From Paraburkholderia sp. BL23I1N1 (GTDB lineage Bacteria; Pseudomonadota; Gammaproteobacteria; Burkholderiales; Burkholderiaceae), in NCBI RefSeq assembly GCF_003610295.1, contig NZ_RAPV01000001.1, positions 1,488,001 to 1,552,000 of the forward strand: 64,000 nt of DNA, in the 5' to 3' direction. The translations under genes and the position numbers were made by a program. Of the stretch, positions 16,268 to 25,739 are shown in pieces. Position 1 is the first letter of the stretch. Every line of letters begins with the position of its first letter. The notes under the pieces are model-generated. The model saw nothing but the letters and a program-made list of their open reading frames with translations. It did not search any database and was not told the origin of the DNA.

Positions 16268-17119
16268 TCATGCGCCAGGGCTGTGGCGCGGACGGCTGCC
16301 GCCGGGATTGCCGGTGCTGCCAGTGCCGCTATTGCGGTCGGGCGACGCAAGGGACTTCAGAAAAGCGAGCAGATCGTTCATACCTCCGCCCGCGCCATGC
16401 GACGTAACGCCCAGTTCTTCGGCTGGTGCGTTTTGCCGGTTAAGCCAGAAAGTCGTGAAGCCGAACCAGCTCGCGCCTGCCACATCCCAGCCGTTCGACG
16501 ACACGAAGACGATCTCGCGCGGTTCCGCGTCGAAGGCTTGCGTGCCGAGCGAGTAAGCCGCGGGCGAGGGTTTGTAGGCGCGTACCGTGTCGACGGACAG
16601 AACATGGTCGAACAGGCCCGTCATGCCGGCGCTCTTCACCGCGATGTCGAGCATTTGCGGATTGCCGTTCGAGAGGATCGCGAGACCGGGCCTTGCCCTT
16701 GCCCCAGCTTTGCCGCCCGCGGGCGCAGAGGTGAATCCGGAAGACGTGGAAGGCACATCGCGCAGCTGGCGCAGCGCGGGCACGGCATCGGGAAAAGCGG
16801 ACAGGCACGCGTATTCGTCCATCAGACGCTTCTCTGCCGCGCGGCCGAGCGTGAGATGCAGTTTCTTTGTGGCGAAGCGCAAGGCGTCGAGCGTGATGTC
16901 CCAGAACGGCCGGTAATGCGCGCCGGGTGCGCCGGCCGGATCGGCGAGCGTGCGCAGCTGCGTGTATTCGATCTGTTTTTGGCGCCACAATTGCGAGAGC
17001 GCGTCGCCGTAGCCCGGGAACATCTGCTCCGCGGCAGCGATCACCGAATGCACGTCGAAAAGCGTGCCGTAGGCGTCGAAAATCACTGCTTTAGGGAAGG
17101 GTGTCGTTGTGGCCGACAT
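16268..17119 (-). CDS. (S)-2-haloacid dehalogenase type II (HAD superfamily)
   Basis: A 283-residue HAD hydrolase. The nucleophile Asp15 is in VIFDAYGTLFDVHS. Other motifs are LAILSNGNP (motif II), YKPSP (motif III lysine) and FVSSNGWDVAGA, the last being typical of L-2-haloacid dehalogenases that turn 2-haloalkanoates into 2-hydroxy acids. The protein is longer than usual (about 220-240 residues): an insert of about 22 residues (STSSGFTSAPAGGKAGARARP) precedes motif II, and there is a disordered C-terminal tail. The ATG at 17119 has an AGGAG site nine bases upstream. Its place between lysR and aceB suggests two-carbon acid metabolism, because glyoxylate or glycolate are products. Confidence 0.88.
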   Translation of the reverse strand: MSATTTPFPKAVIFDAYGTLFDVHSVIAAAEQMFPGYGDALSQLWRQKQIEYTQLRTLADPAGAPGAHYRPFWDITLDALRFATKKLHLTLGRAAEKRLMDEYACLSAFPDAVPALRQLRDVPSTSSGFTSAPAGGKAGARARPGLAILSNGNPQMLDIAVKSAGMTGLFDHVLSVDTVRAYKPSPAAYSLGTQAFDAEPREIVFVSSNGWDVAGASWFGFTTFWLNRQNAPAEELGVTSHGAGGGMNDLLAFLKSLASPDRNSGTGSTGNPGGSRPRHSPGA

Positions 17120-17269
17120 TGCCGTGCACTCCTATCAGAGGTCAGGGTGGATTGTATTAGTGATGATCCACGCTAAAAAAGAGGCTAAAGATCATTTGAT
17201 CTTTTACTTTCATGCGCCTAATCTGACGCGCACCGACCACTTTCCCGCGCATGTGCGGCTCTGCTCCCC

Positions 17270-18172
17270 ATGGACCGTTTCAAGCAGATCGAGACTTTTG
17301 TTGCCGTTGCGGCCAAGGGCAGCCTGTCCGCCGCCGCGCTCTCCGAAGGCGTTGCACCTGCCATCATCGGCCGCCGCATCGATGCGCTCGAAGAGCGCCT
17401 CGGCGTCAAATTGCTGGTACGCACCACGCGCAAGATCACGTTGACCTTTGAAGGCTCGGCGTTTCTCGAAGATTGCCAGCGCGTCATCCACGACATGCAG
17501 AACGCCGAGGCCAGCGTGTCGGCGGGCGGCGTGAAGGCAAGCGGCCATTTGCGGTTGTCGGCGCCGGCCGGGTTTGGACGCAGGCATGTTGCGCCCTTGG
17601 TGCCCGCGTTCACCGTGGCGCATCCGGATGTGTCGATCACGCTCGACCTGTCCGACCGGCTGGTCGATCTCGTCAACGAGGGGTTTGACTGCGCAGTGCG
17701 GCTCGGCGAGCTGCCGGACTCGTCGCTGGTGTCGCTCAAGCTCGGTGAGAATCGCCGTGTGTGCGTGGTTTCGCCGTCGTATCTGAACCGGCGCGGATCG
17801 CCGCACACGCTGGCCGATCTCGCGCACCACAATTGCCTCGCGCTCGGCGCGAGCGCCAATCAGCAGCGCGGCTGGATGTTCCAGCAGGGCGACAAGGTCG
17901 TGTCGATCAAGGTGTCCGGCACGATGGAATGCTCGGACGGCGCCGTGCTGCACGAGTGGTGCCTCGAGGGCTATGGGCTCGCCTGGCGTTCGTGGTGGGA
18001 GGTCGGCACGGATATCGCGGCTGGCCGGCTGGTCAGCGTGCTCGACGAGTTCGCTGCGCCGCCGATCGGCATCCACGCGGTTTTTCCGCAGCGCCGGCAT
18101 TTGCCGCTGCGGGTTCGGCTGTTTCTGGACTTTCTCAAGCATACGTACGGCCATCCTGATTACTGGAACTGA
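17270..18172 (+). CDS. LysR-family transcriptional regulator
   Basis: A 300-residue LysR regulator. The N-terminal winged helix-turn-helix spans residues 1-60 (MDRFKQIETFVAVAAKGSLS, then ALEERLGVKLLVRTTRKITLT). The effector domain starts near residue 90 (GHLRLSAPAGFGRRHVAPLV). It is divergent from the haloacid dehalogenase-aceB unit with a 150-base gap, the usual arrangement for a LysR regulator and its target. Control of the dehalogenase is plausible but unproven. Confidence 0.92.
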   Translation: MDRFKQIETFVAVAAKGSLSAAALSEGVAPAIIGRRIDALEERLGVKLLVRTTRKITLTFEGSAFLEDCQRVIHDMQNAEASVSAGGVKASGHLRLSAPAGFGRRHVAPLVPAFTVAHPDVSITLDLSDRLVDLVNEGFDCAVRLGELPDSSLVSLKLGENRRVCVVSPSYLNRRGSPHTLADLAHHNCLALGASANQQRGWMFQQGDKVVSIKVSGTMECSDGAVLHEWCLEGYGLAWRSWWEVGTDIAAGRLVSVLDEFAAPPIGIHAVFPQRRHLPLRVRLFLDFLKHTYGHPDYWN

Positions 18173-18390
18173 CGCCGGCTCAGGTACGGCTCATCTGCCA
18201 CTGAGGTCCGCCGATCCTGCGCAATTACCGTCCTGCACAATCGCCGTGCAGCGGGTTTCCGATATGCGGACAGACCCGCACGATGGCTTTGACCTCACTT
18301 CTGCGAACTACAATCGATTGGTGCGGCTTCTATGCCGAGCCTCGTGGAACGCTGACGCCGCGCTACGCACAGCCGGCGACGGAGGGCATC

Positions 18391-18825
18391 ATGTTCAGGC
18401 ACATCCTGGTTCCGACCGATGGTTCAGACCTGTCACGCAAGGCGATAGACGGCGCCATCGACCTCGCGCAGGCGGTCGGTGCTCGCGTCACCGCCTACGC
18501 GTGTCTGCCCCAATATCCGTACTCGCCGTTCTCCGACGTGGTCATCGAGCCGCCGGTCGAGTTTCTGCAACGCAGCGAGCGCGAAGCGCGCGTGCATCTG
18601 CGCGAAGTGGAGCTGGCCGCGCGCCGTGTCGGTGTCGCGTTCGACAGCCACACCAGCGTGCATCCGGCGCCGTATCTCGGCATCATCGAAGCCGCGGAGC
18701 AGGGCGGCTGCGACGTGATCTTCATGGCTTCGCATGGGCGGCGCGGTCTTGGCAGCCTGCTGATCGGCAGCGAGACGCAGCGGGTTCTGACGCATACGAA
18801 GATTCCCGTGATCGTGTACCGTTGA
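18391..18825 (+). CDS. Universal stress protein (UspA family)
   Basis: A 144-residue single-domain Usp. The N-terminal strand MFRHILVPTDGS and the C-terminal ATP-binding signature (ASHGRRGLGSLLIGSETQ, fitting G-x2-G-x-n-GS) are both present, so nucleotide binding is likely. The ATG at 18391 follows a GGAGG sequence; a longer frame to 18283 lacks family features. Its exact role is unknown. It precedes the inserted IS element. Confidence 0.9.
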   Translation: MFRHILVPTDGSDLSRKAIDGAIDLAQAVGARVTAYACLPQYPYSPFSDVVIEPPVEFLQRSEREARVHLREVELAARRVGVAFDSHTSVHPAPYLGIIEAAEQGGCDVIFMASHGRRGLGSLLIGSETQRVLTHTKIPVIVYR

Positions 18826-18884
18826 GTGCCAACCCGCGATTAGCGTCGCAAATAGATACGGAAGGAACAGCAGATACGGCATAG

Positions 18885-18920
18885 TAAAAAAAACGCGCCG
18901 GCGATGAGGCCGGCGCGTCC
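18885..18920 (-). terminator. Rho-independent terminator (minus strand), originally downstream of aceA
   Basis: A 10-bp stem ACGCGCCGGC / GCCGGCGCGT (18893-18902 with 18909-18918). Read on the minus strand it ends in eight T residues. No other minus-strand gene lies between it and aceA except the IS element, so before the insertion it would have served the aceA transcript or a small RNA. Confidence 0.8.
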
Positions 18921-18930
18921 TGTGTTCGCC

Positions 18931-19044
18931 GCACAATGCATTGTGCTGGCTTTGTCTGCGCTGCTGCCGCCCTCCCGGATTCCAGCCATCAGTGCAGCGG
19001 CGTACTCCTGCCCTGATGGCTTTGCTCCTCCCTGACGGCGGCCC
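18931..19044 (-). other. Structured noncoding stretch, possible sRNA or aceA 3' UTR
   Basis: Between the IS and the terminator lie a perfect 16-bp palindrome GCACAATGCATTGTGC (18931-18946) and a 9-bp inverted repeat AGCCATCAG / CTGATGGCT (18984-18992 with 19013-19021). With the terminator at 18885 this makes three hairpins in about 140 bases on the minus strand and no open frame of note. It could be a small RNA or a long 3' UTR; no promoter could be assigned. Confidence 0.3.
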
Positions 19045-19080
19045 ACTAGGAGTCCGCGCGGCAGACAGAATTTGATCCGC

Positions 19081-19115
19081 CGGCGTTGACGCCGCATCGG
19101 GCGGCGTCAACGCCG
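19081..19115. repeat. Perfect 14-bp inverted repeat inside the IS
   Basis: CGGCGTTGACGCCG (19081-19094) and its complement (19102-19115) are separated by CATCGGG. The stem lies 80 bases past the transposase stop and 35 bases from the left end. It may stop transcription, or insulate the end of the element. Confidence 0.85.
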
Positions 19116-19194
19116 ATTGCGGTTTTGCTCGCCAGTGCGCGCAAAAATGGCTTACCCGGCGGCGAAATCCAGGCGAGGTTGCCCTCTTCTGGGC

Positions 19195-20514
19195 TTACGC
19201 AGGCGTCATTTTCGACATTCTGCGCAGGTTCAGCGCCGCGCAGACGAGTTTCCACTCGGCCTGGGCCTTGGCCAGCCCGCGCATGCTGAATTGTCGAAAC
19301 CCGAGAACGCTTTTTACCCAGCCGTTCGGCGGTTCGGACAGCCATTTGCGCTTTCGATAGGCCGCCTGAGTTTGCGCAGAAGTAAACTTTTCTGCCATCG
19401 CGGCGCATAGCGGCCGCTTGGTGGCATCGATCTTCACGTCTTTCTTGCCCTCGCGTCCGAGCGCTACGATCAGGTCGGCGGGGTGCTCACGCAACTGCTC
19501 GAATGTTGCTTCCGACCGGTAGCCCGCATCGGCAAGGACTTGCCGGGGATCGGCGCCGGCATCGCGTAGCACCGCAGCCAGAACGGTTGGCAATTGCACG
19601 CTGTCGGCGGCACTGTTACCCAGTTCGGCCGCGACGATGATGTGAGCCGTATCGTCGACTGCAGCCTGGGCGTTGTAGGAATAGTCGAATCCGCCGCCGG
19701 CATGCTTCATGATCCGGCTTTCCGGGTCGGTGAAATTCTCCTGTGCGTCGGGCTTCGGTTCGCCGAATTTGTATTTGAAACGGGACTTCTTTTTCGGCTT
19801 GCTCGAGTCATCTGACGGTGCGTCGTCGCTACGACCACGTGCGATATCGGCCTGGCGCTGACGTTCTTCCAGGCGCGCGCGTGCGGCGCGAATCACTGCA
19901 AGCCGGTCCTCGCGCCGCGTGATCTCGGCTGGAATATCGAGTTCCGGCTCGTTCTTCTCCACCTCGTCGGCCACTTTCGCTTTTGCCAGCAGCGCATCGA
20001 TCTGTTCCTTGAGCTCCAGCTCGGCCTTCTTCATCCGGTCGTAGCTCATCGCCTTGTGGCGCGACGCATTGGCCTTGATCTTCGTGCCGTCAACGGCAAT
20101 CGTCCCGAGCCTGACCAGTCCACATTCCCTGGCCAGTTTCACCACCTGCACAAACAGGTCCGACAGCTCCTTCAGGTGAAAGGCGCGAAAGTCGCAAAGC
20201 GTCCGATGCGCCGGATAGTTGCCCGCCGCGAGGACCCGGAACGCGACATCTTCATGCAGCTTCCTGGCCAGCTTGCGCGACGAGAACACGCCGGTCGCAT
20301 AGCCGTACACGAGCACCTTCACCATCATCGCCGGATGAAAGGGCTGGTTGCGCGGGCCGCCGCCGGCATACCGCGCATGAAAGGCGGACAGATCGAGCGA
20401 ATCCACCGTATCGCTGATGTAGTAGGCAAGGTGCCCTTCGGGCAGCCAGTCTTGCAGTGCATGGGGCAGCAACATCTGCTGCTGCGGCTCGTAGGGGAGA
20501 TAGCTGGTCGGCAT
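19195..20514 (-). CDS. IS1182-family DDE transposase
   Basis: A 439-residue transposase that appears complete. The N-terminal DUF772-type region (HLAYYISDTVDSLDL; PFHPAMMVKVLVYGYATG) is followed by the first catalytic Asp in TIAVDGTKIKANAS. A charged, coiled-coil-like insert covers residues 160-240. The second Asp is in QVLADAGYRSE, and the Glu-containing C-terminal part has the YRKRKWLSEPPNGWVKSVLGFRQF motif. No frameshift or stop interrupts it, so the element may be active. It starts at ATG 20514, 63 bases inside the right end. Confidence 0.9.
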   Translation of the reverse strand: MPTSYLPYEPQQQMLLPHALQDWLPEGHLAYYISDTVDSLDLSAFHARYAGGGPRNQPFHPAMMVKVLVYGYATGVFSSRKLARKLHEDVAFRVLAAGNYPAHRTLCDFRAFHLKELSDLFVQVVKLARECGLVRLGTIAVDGTKIKANASRHKAMSYDRMKKAELELKEQIDALLAKAKVADEVEKNEPELDIPAEITRREDRLAVIRAARARLEERQRQADIARGRSDDAPSDDSSKPKKKSRFKYKFGEPKPDAQENFTDPESRIMKHAGGGFDYSYNAQAAVDDTAHIIVAAELGNSAADSVQLPTVLAAVLRDAGADPRQVLADAGYRSEATFEQLREHPADLIVALGREGKKDVKIDATKRPLCAAMAEKFTSAQTQAAYRKRKWLSEPPNGWVKSVLGFRQFSMRGLAKAQAEWKLVCAALNLRRMSKMTPA

Positions 20515-20630
20515 CTTCTAACAACGTTTACCCCGCCTGATCGGATGACATCAGATCTCTGCCGCGCACACTCCTAGCGGGGCCGCTCCTTCGTCTGCCT
20601 TGCCTTTCCCGCGATCAGACCTCGGGTGAC

Positions 20631-21935
<1,305 letters not shown>

Positions 21936-22270
21936 GGTGTGCTCCTTGGTTGCCTGTAATGGATAGGTGACTCTGGTCTCATGCGAGAAACTTGCAGTCT
22001 TCGTCGAAGCGGCTGGCCGTTTGAGGCGTTTTGTTTCGTGAAGTCTTATATAAGAGTCTAGGCAAATCGATTGATACGCAATAGCAGGCAGGGAGCGTTT
22101 TTTGAATATTTATTGTTGTTAAAAATCAATTGCTTATGTAATTCGTTCCGCATTAAGAAATGTCTTTTTCCATCTTGCAATAGGGTATCTTGTGCCGTGC
22201 AGCACGATTTTTTACGACGCAAAAAAATTTTCCACATCGTGAAAAATCGGCGGTCGCCGAAGTATGGGCG
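21936..22270. other. Intergenic region upstream of aceA
   Basis: No gene is seen. It contains the perfect dyad TCTTATATAAGA (22044-22055) and an AT-rich stretch (about 22060-22230) unlike the rest of the window, which probably holds the aceA promoter region. Confidence 0.5.
22044..22055. promoter_or_regulatory. Palindrome TCTTATATAAGA upstream of aceA
   Basis: A perfect 12-bp dyad about 110 bases before the aceA ATG. It overlaps TATA-rich sequence that could serve as a -10 element, so a bound dimeric regulator would block or steer transcription. The regulator is not identified. Confidence 0.4.
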
Positions 22271-22300
22271 AAAAAAAACCGGTGCCTGAGCACCGGTTTC
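22271..22300 (-). terminator. Rho-independent terminator of rhlE
   Basis: Stem AAACCGGTGC / GCACCGGTTT with a CTGA loop. On the minus strand it ends in eight T residues, about 110 bases after the helicase stop. Confidence 0.92.
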
Positions 22301-22407
22301 TTTCGACTGACGGACAGCGCGGGGCTGTTCGGGTCTTTTCAGGCTGCGCTACGTACCGAACGAGTCACGTAACTAGCGCTTGCCTGTGGGAATAGCTGAA
22401 TCGCTGC

Positions 22408-24030
22408 TTAGCTGCCGCGACGCGCCGTACGCGGACCGTCGCTGCGGCGTGCGCCGTAGCCGCCGTCACGCGAACCGCCGCCGAAACCGCCTTCACGCGA
22501 GCCGCCGCCGGCAGACTTGCCTGCCCAGCCGCCGCCATTGCCGCTACCGCTGCGAGCGCCGCCGCCATTACCGGCCGGCTTGCCAGCACCGCTGCCGCTA
22601 CCGAAGCGACGGCCACCGCCGCCATTGCCACCGCCCGGACGGCCACGGCCGCCGAAGCCAGGACGGCCGCCATTGCCCGACGGAGCCGACTTGCGCGGCT
22701 CGAAGCCTGCGACGACGTTGACCGGCAGCGGGGTGCGCACGAAACGCTCGATGCGCTTCAGCGCGCCTTGTTCCGCGTGGTGCACGAGGCTCACGGCGAT
22801 ACCCGAGCGGCCTGCACGGCCGGTACGGCCGATACGGTGCACGTAGTCTTCAGCGAACTTCGGCAGATCGTAGTTGAACACGTGCGTGATGCCCGGGATG
22901 TCGATACCGCGCGCGGCGACGTCCGTTGCCACCAGCACGCGCACACGGCGCTCGCGGAGAGCCTTGATCGTGCGGTTGCGTGCGCCTTGCGGCAGATCGC
23001 CGTGGAGAGCTGCCGATTCGAAACCAGCGTCGGCCAGACGGCCTGCCAGTTGGTCAGCGTCCATCTTGGTTGCCGTGAAGACGATAGCCTGGTCGAGGCC
23101 TTCGTCGCGCAGCAGATGGTCGAGCAGACGATCCTTGTGGTCGCGGTCGTCAACGTAATGGACGGTTTGCGCGATGTTGGTGCGCTGTTCGAGGCGTTGA
23201 ACGATCTCGATACGCTCCGGATCCTTCAACAGGCGGCCGGTCAGCGAGCTGATCTTGCCGTCGAGCGTGGCCGAGAACAGCATGGTTTGACGCGAAGCCG
23301 GCGTAGCGGCGACGATCGTTTCGATGTCTTCGATGAAGCCCATGTCCAGCATGCGGTCGGCTTCGTCGAGCACGAGGATTTGCAACTGCGACAGATCGAT
23401 ACGGCCGCGTTCCAGGTGGTCGATCAAACGGCCCGGCGTAGCAACCAGGATTTCCGGGTTCTTTGCCAGCAGCATCAGTTGTTGACCGTAAGCGACGCCG
23501 CCCAGAATGCTGACGGTGCGCAGACGCTTGAGGTGCTTGCCGTACGTGGCAGCGGCGGTGGTGACCTGCATTGCGAGTTCGCGGGTCGGCGTCAGAACCA
23601 GCATGGTCGGACGGGCAACCGGTTGCGGACGGCGCGTGCGGGCACCGTCAGCCGGACGCGGCTCACGCGGCTGGCTGGCTTGGGCTTTTTGCAGTTGCGA
23701 GAAACGTTCGATGGCGGGCAGCATGAACGCGGCGGTCTTGCCCGAACCGGTTGGGCTCGAGACCATCAGATCGCGGCCGGCGATGCCAGCGGGGATCGCG
23801 CGTTGCTGAACCGGAGTCGGGTTTTGATAACCAGCGGCGGTCAGCGCGGAGACGACATCCGCGGAGAGACCGAGCGACGCGAACGACGGGCCGGTCGGCG
23901 CTGCGGCTTCTGCGGCGACAGCTTCCGGAGCGGCAGCGATTGCTGCAGCTTGTACCGGTGCGTCGGCGAGACCGAGGGCTTGATCGGCGATGGCGTTCAA
24001 CGGGCTGCTGGGGGTATTGCTCGAAGTCAT
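22408..24030 (-). CDS. rhlE: DEAD-box ATP-dependent RNA helicase, RhlE type
   Basis: A 540-residue RNA helicase. In order: the Q-motif region (FASLGLSADVVSALTAAGY), Walker A PTGSGKT, PTRELAMQV, the DEAD box VLDEADRMLDMGF, SATLDGK, and the C-terminal helicase motif HRIGRTGRAGRSG. The last 100 residues are a Gly/Arg/Ser-rich tail (GGRPGFGGRGRPGG and similar) that probably binds RNA non-specifically. Predicted roles are ribosome assembly and RNA decay, especially in the cold. The ATG at 24030 (MTSSNTPSS) has an AAGGA site; the longer frame to 24060 starts at a weaker codon. A long leader of about 330-470 bases precedes it. Confidence 0.93.
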   Translation of the reverse strand: MTSSNTPSSPLNAIADQALGLADAPVQAAAIAAAPEAVAAEAAAPTGPSFASLGLSADVVSALTAAGYQNPTPVQQRAIPAGIAGRDLMVSSPTGSGKTAAFMLPAIERFSQLQKAQASQPREPRPADGARTRRPQPVARPTMLVLTPTRELAMQVTTAAATYGKHLKRLRTVSILGGVAYGQQLMLLAKNPEILVATPGRLIDHLERGRIDLSQLQILVLDEADRMLDMGFIEDIETIVAATPASRQTMLFSATLDGKISSLTGRLLKDPERIEIVQRLEQRTNIAQTVHYVDDRDHKDRLLDHLLRDEGLDQAIVFTATKMDADQLAGRLADAGFESAALHGDLPQGARNRTIKALRERRVRVLVATDVAARGIDIPGITHVFNYDLPKFAEDYVHRIGRTGRAGRSGIAVSLVHHAEQGALKRIERFVRTPLPVNVVAGFEPRKSAPSGNGGRPGFGGRGRPGGGNGGGGRRFGSGSGAGKPAGNGGGARSGSGNGGGWAGKSAGGGSREGGFGGGSRDGGYGARRSDGPRTARRGS

Positions 24031-24498
24031 GAGAATCCTTGGTAAATCCTTGGTACACACGGAATTAAAACGTCGGCGCCAATCGGCATACCCAAGTCGT
24101 CGGATTCAGCGAGCAAAGAAGCAGCGAGCAAATCGAAAAACGGGGGCAGCTCGCGACAATGAAGGCGAGCTTTTCGTTAGAAGCTGTATCGGATGCGACA
24201 TGCCAAAACGGCGTGCCGCCAGCCTGGGACATGATCGCCCGTAGGGGGCTAGGCAGGAGGGGACAGGTTCTAAACTGGATTGGAGCTAAACGCTACGAGG
24301 CGCTGCGCCGCAAGGGCCGCTAGAGGAAAGCCGGGCAAAGCAGTGAAGCGCAGGCAGCATTGTATAGAGTTTTGTTGCACTGCGCCACCATAAAGAAGTT
24401 TCCTGGCGGAAAACTTTTGTTTTGGCCGGCTTATTACCGATTTCTTGCCGCCCTTCCAGGCTACCTGATTGGAAGCAGTTTTCCGCTACAAGGCCGGT
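24031..24498. other. Long noncoding leader of rhlE
   Basis: The 468 bases between the ACBP gene and rhlE hold no convincing gene. A TACAAT-like -10 element on the minus strand (24359-24364) would give a leader of about 330 bases, which is unusual in this gene-dense window. CCAAGGATT is repeated just before the rhlE start, once as part of its ribosome-binding site. Confidence 0.45.
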
Positions 24499-24768
24499 TC
24501 AGGCCGACGCGCCGCTTTTCAGGGATTCGACGAGATCGATGTATTGCTGCTTCGCGGCGTCCTGAGCGGTGCCTTTGAGCGCGGCCCACGCATCGTACTT
24601 GTATTTGCCGACGATATCGGTGAAGCCGGGTTTGTCGCCGTGGACGTCGCCGTCGGTGGCTTGCTTGAAGAGGGAATAGAGGCGCAGGAGGGTGAGGTTA
24701 CCCGGACGCTCGGGCAGTTGCCTGGCATCTTCCTGGGCCTGAACGAATTGCGCGTTGATGTCTGTCAT
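24499..24768 (-). CDS. Acyl-CoA-binding protein (ACBP)
   Basis: An 89-residue protein matching the whole ACBP fold: four helices with conserved LLRLYSLFKQATDGDV and KYDAWAALKGTAQDAAKQQYI, which bind the CoA nucleotide and acyl chain. ACBPs buffer and carry long-chain acyl-CoA in the cytoplasm. They are almost universal in eukaryotes but scattered in bacteria, mostly in large-genome proteobacteria such as this group. ATG at 24768. The next gene on the same strand is rhlE, 468 bases on. Confidence 0.92.
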   Translation of the reverse strand: MTDINAQFVQAQEDARQLPERPGNLTLLRLYSLFKQATDGDVHGDKPGFTDIVGKYKYDAWAALKGTAQDAAKQQYIDLVESLKSGASA

Positions 24769-24929
24769 GGTGGTTTTGCCCGGCTGGCGGGGTTGGTTTT
24801 GTCTGGGCCGATGATCATAACAACTGCATGCTGCCGCAGGGCCGAGGGCTTATTCCAAACACCGATCCCCGCCGGGCGGCCACACCCAAAACCGCATCTG
24901 CACGCGCCGTGCCGATTACAATACGGTCC

Positions 24930-25739
24930 ATGACTCAAACTGTGCTTCTTGCCCTCGATACTTCGACCGAGTTCTGCTCGGTAGCGCTTTTGTCCGACGT
25001 TGGCGGTGCCGCCCAGGCAGCGGACCCGGGCCGCGCCGAACCCCGGATCTGGGTGCGCCACGAGCAAACCGGCGCAGTCTCAAGCACGCGCCTGCTGCCC
25101 GCCATTCGCGAACTTTTCGACGAAGCGGGTCTGACGTTGGCGGACTGCCATGCGATCGCATTCGGCTCCGGCCCCGGCTCATTCACTGGTCTTCGCACGG
25201 CGACGGGCGTCGCTCAAGGCCTCGCGTTCGGCCTGAACCTGCCGGTCGTGCCGGTCAGCACACTGCTGGCCTGCGCGGAAAGCGCTCGGCTGCGCGATCC
25301 GTCGGCGACTCGCGTGCTCGCCGCGCTCGATGCCCGGATGGACGAGATCTATTGGGCCGACTACGCATGGGACCCGGCCCTTGGCGAATGGCGCACACTC
25401 CAGCCGGCTTCGCTCGACGCGCCGGAACGGCTCGTTTTGCCTGACGTCCCCTTCACGCTGGCCGGTAATGCCGCTGCCGCTTTCGGCGTGCGGCTACCCG
25501 CCGTCGCGGCTGCGCGAACCGTTGATAGCGAAGCGCTGCCGCATGCGGTGCCGCTCGCGCACGCGGCGTTGCGCGCGTTTCGCGCCGGCCGCACTGTGCC
25601 GGCCGACCGGGCCGCGCCGGAATACATTCGCGACAAGGTCGCCCAGACGACGGCGGAGCGCACCGCCGAAAAAGCGGCCAAGGCCGAGCAGGCCGCCAGG
25701 CTGGCGCATGAAGCGCATCAAGGCGAGGGCCGGCAATGA
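24930..25739 (+). CDS. tsaB: tRNA threonylcarbamoyladenosine biosynthesis protein TsaB
   Basis: A 269-residue ASKHA-fold protein. The start MTQTVLLALDTSTEFCSVAL and the segment AFGSGPGSFTGLRTATGVAQGLAF are the TsaB hallmarks. TsaB partners TsaD and TsaE to make t6A at position 37 of ANN-decoding tRNAs. The ATG at 24930 is preferred; the longer frame adds unrelated residues. An Ala/Glu/Lys-rich tail ends the protein. It heads a four-gene operon and overlaps rimI by four bases (ATGA). Confidence 0.93.
   Translation: MTQTVLLALDTSTEFCSVALLSDVGGAAQAADPGRAEPRIWVRHEQTGAVSSTRLLPAIRELFDEAGLTLADCHAIAFGSGPGSFTGLRTATGVAQGLAFGLNLPVVPVSTLLACAESARLRDPSATRVLAALDARMDEIYWADYAWDPALGEWRTLQPASLDAPERLVLPDVPFTLAGNAAAAFGVRLPAVAAARTVDSEALPHAVPLAHAALRAFRAGRTVPADRAAPEYIRDKVAQTTAERTAEKAAKAEQAARLAHEAHQGEGRQ

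Larger units (their letters stand above)
19046..20577 (-). mobile_element. Insertion sequence, IS1182-type
   Basis: About 1.53 kb, bounded by 20-bp inverted repeats. The left end reads CTAGGAGTCCGCGCGGCAGA, and the right end read inwards is CTAGGAGTGTGCGCGGCAGA, differing at positions 9 and 10 only. It contains one transposase gene and a 14-bp perfect stem near the left end. The flanks GCGGCCCA and CGGGGCCGC join to a perfect 7-3-7 palindrome when the element is removed, and no direct target duplication is visible. The element lies between the usp gene and aceA. Confidence 0.9.

Noticed and set aside
16730..16760. Intragenic STSSG/FDKLRANG-type repeat in the haloacid dehalogenase
   Set aside because: The peptide contains PSTSSG but the DNA matches the known CCTTCGACAAGCTCAGG core at only 11 of 17 positions, so identity is not supported.
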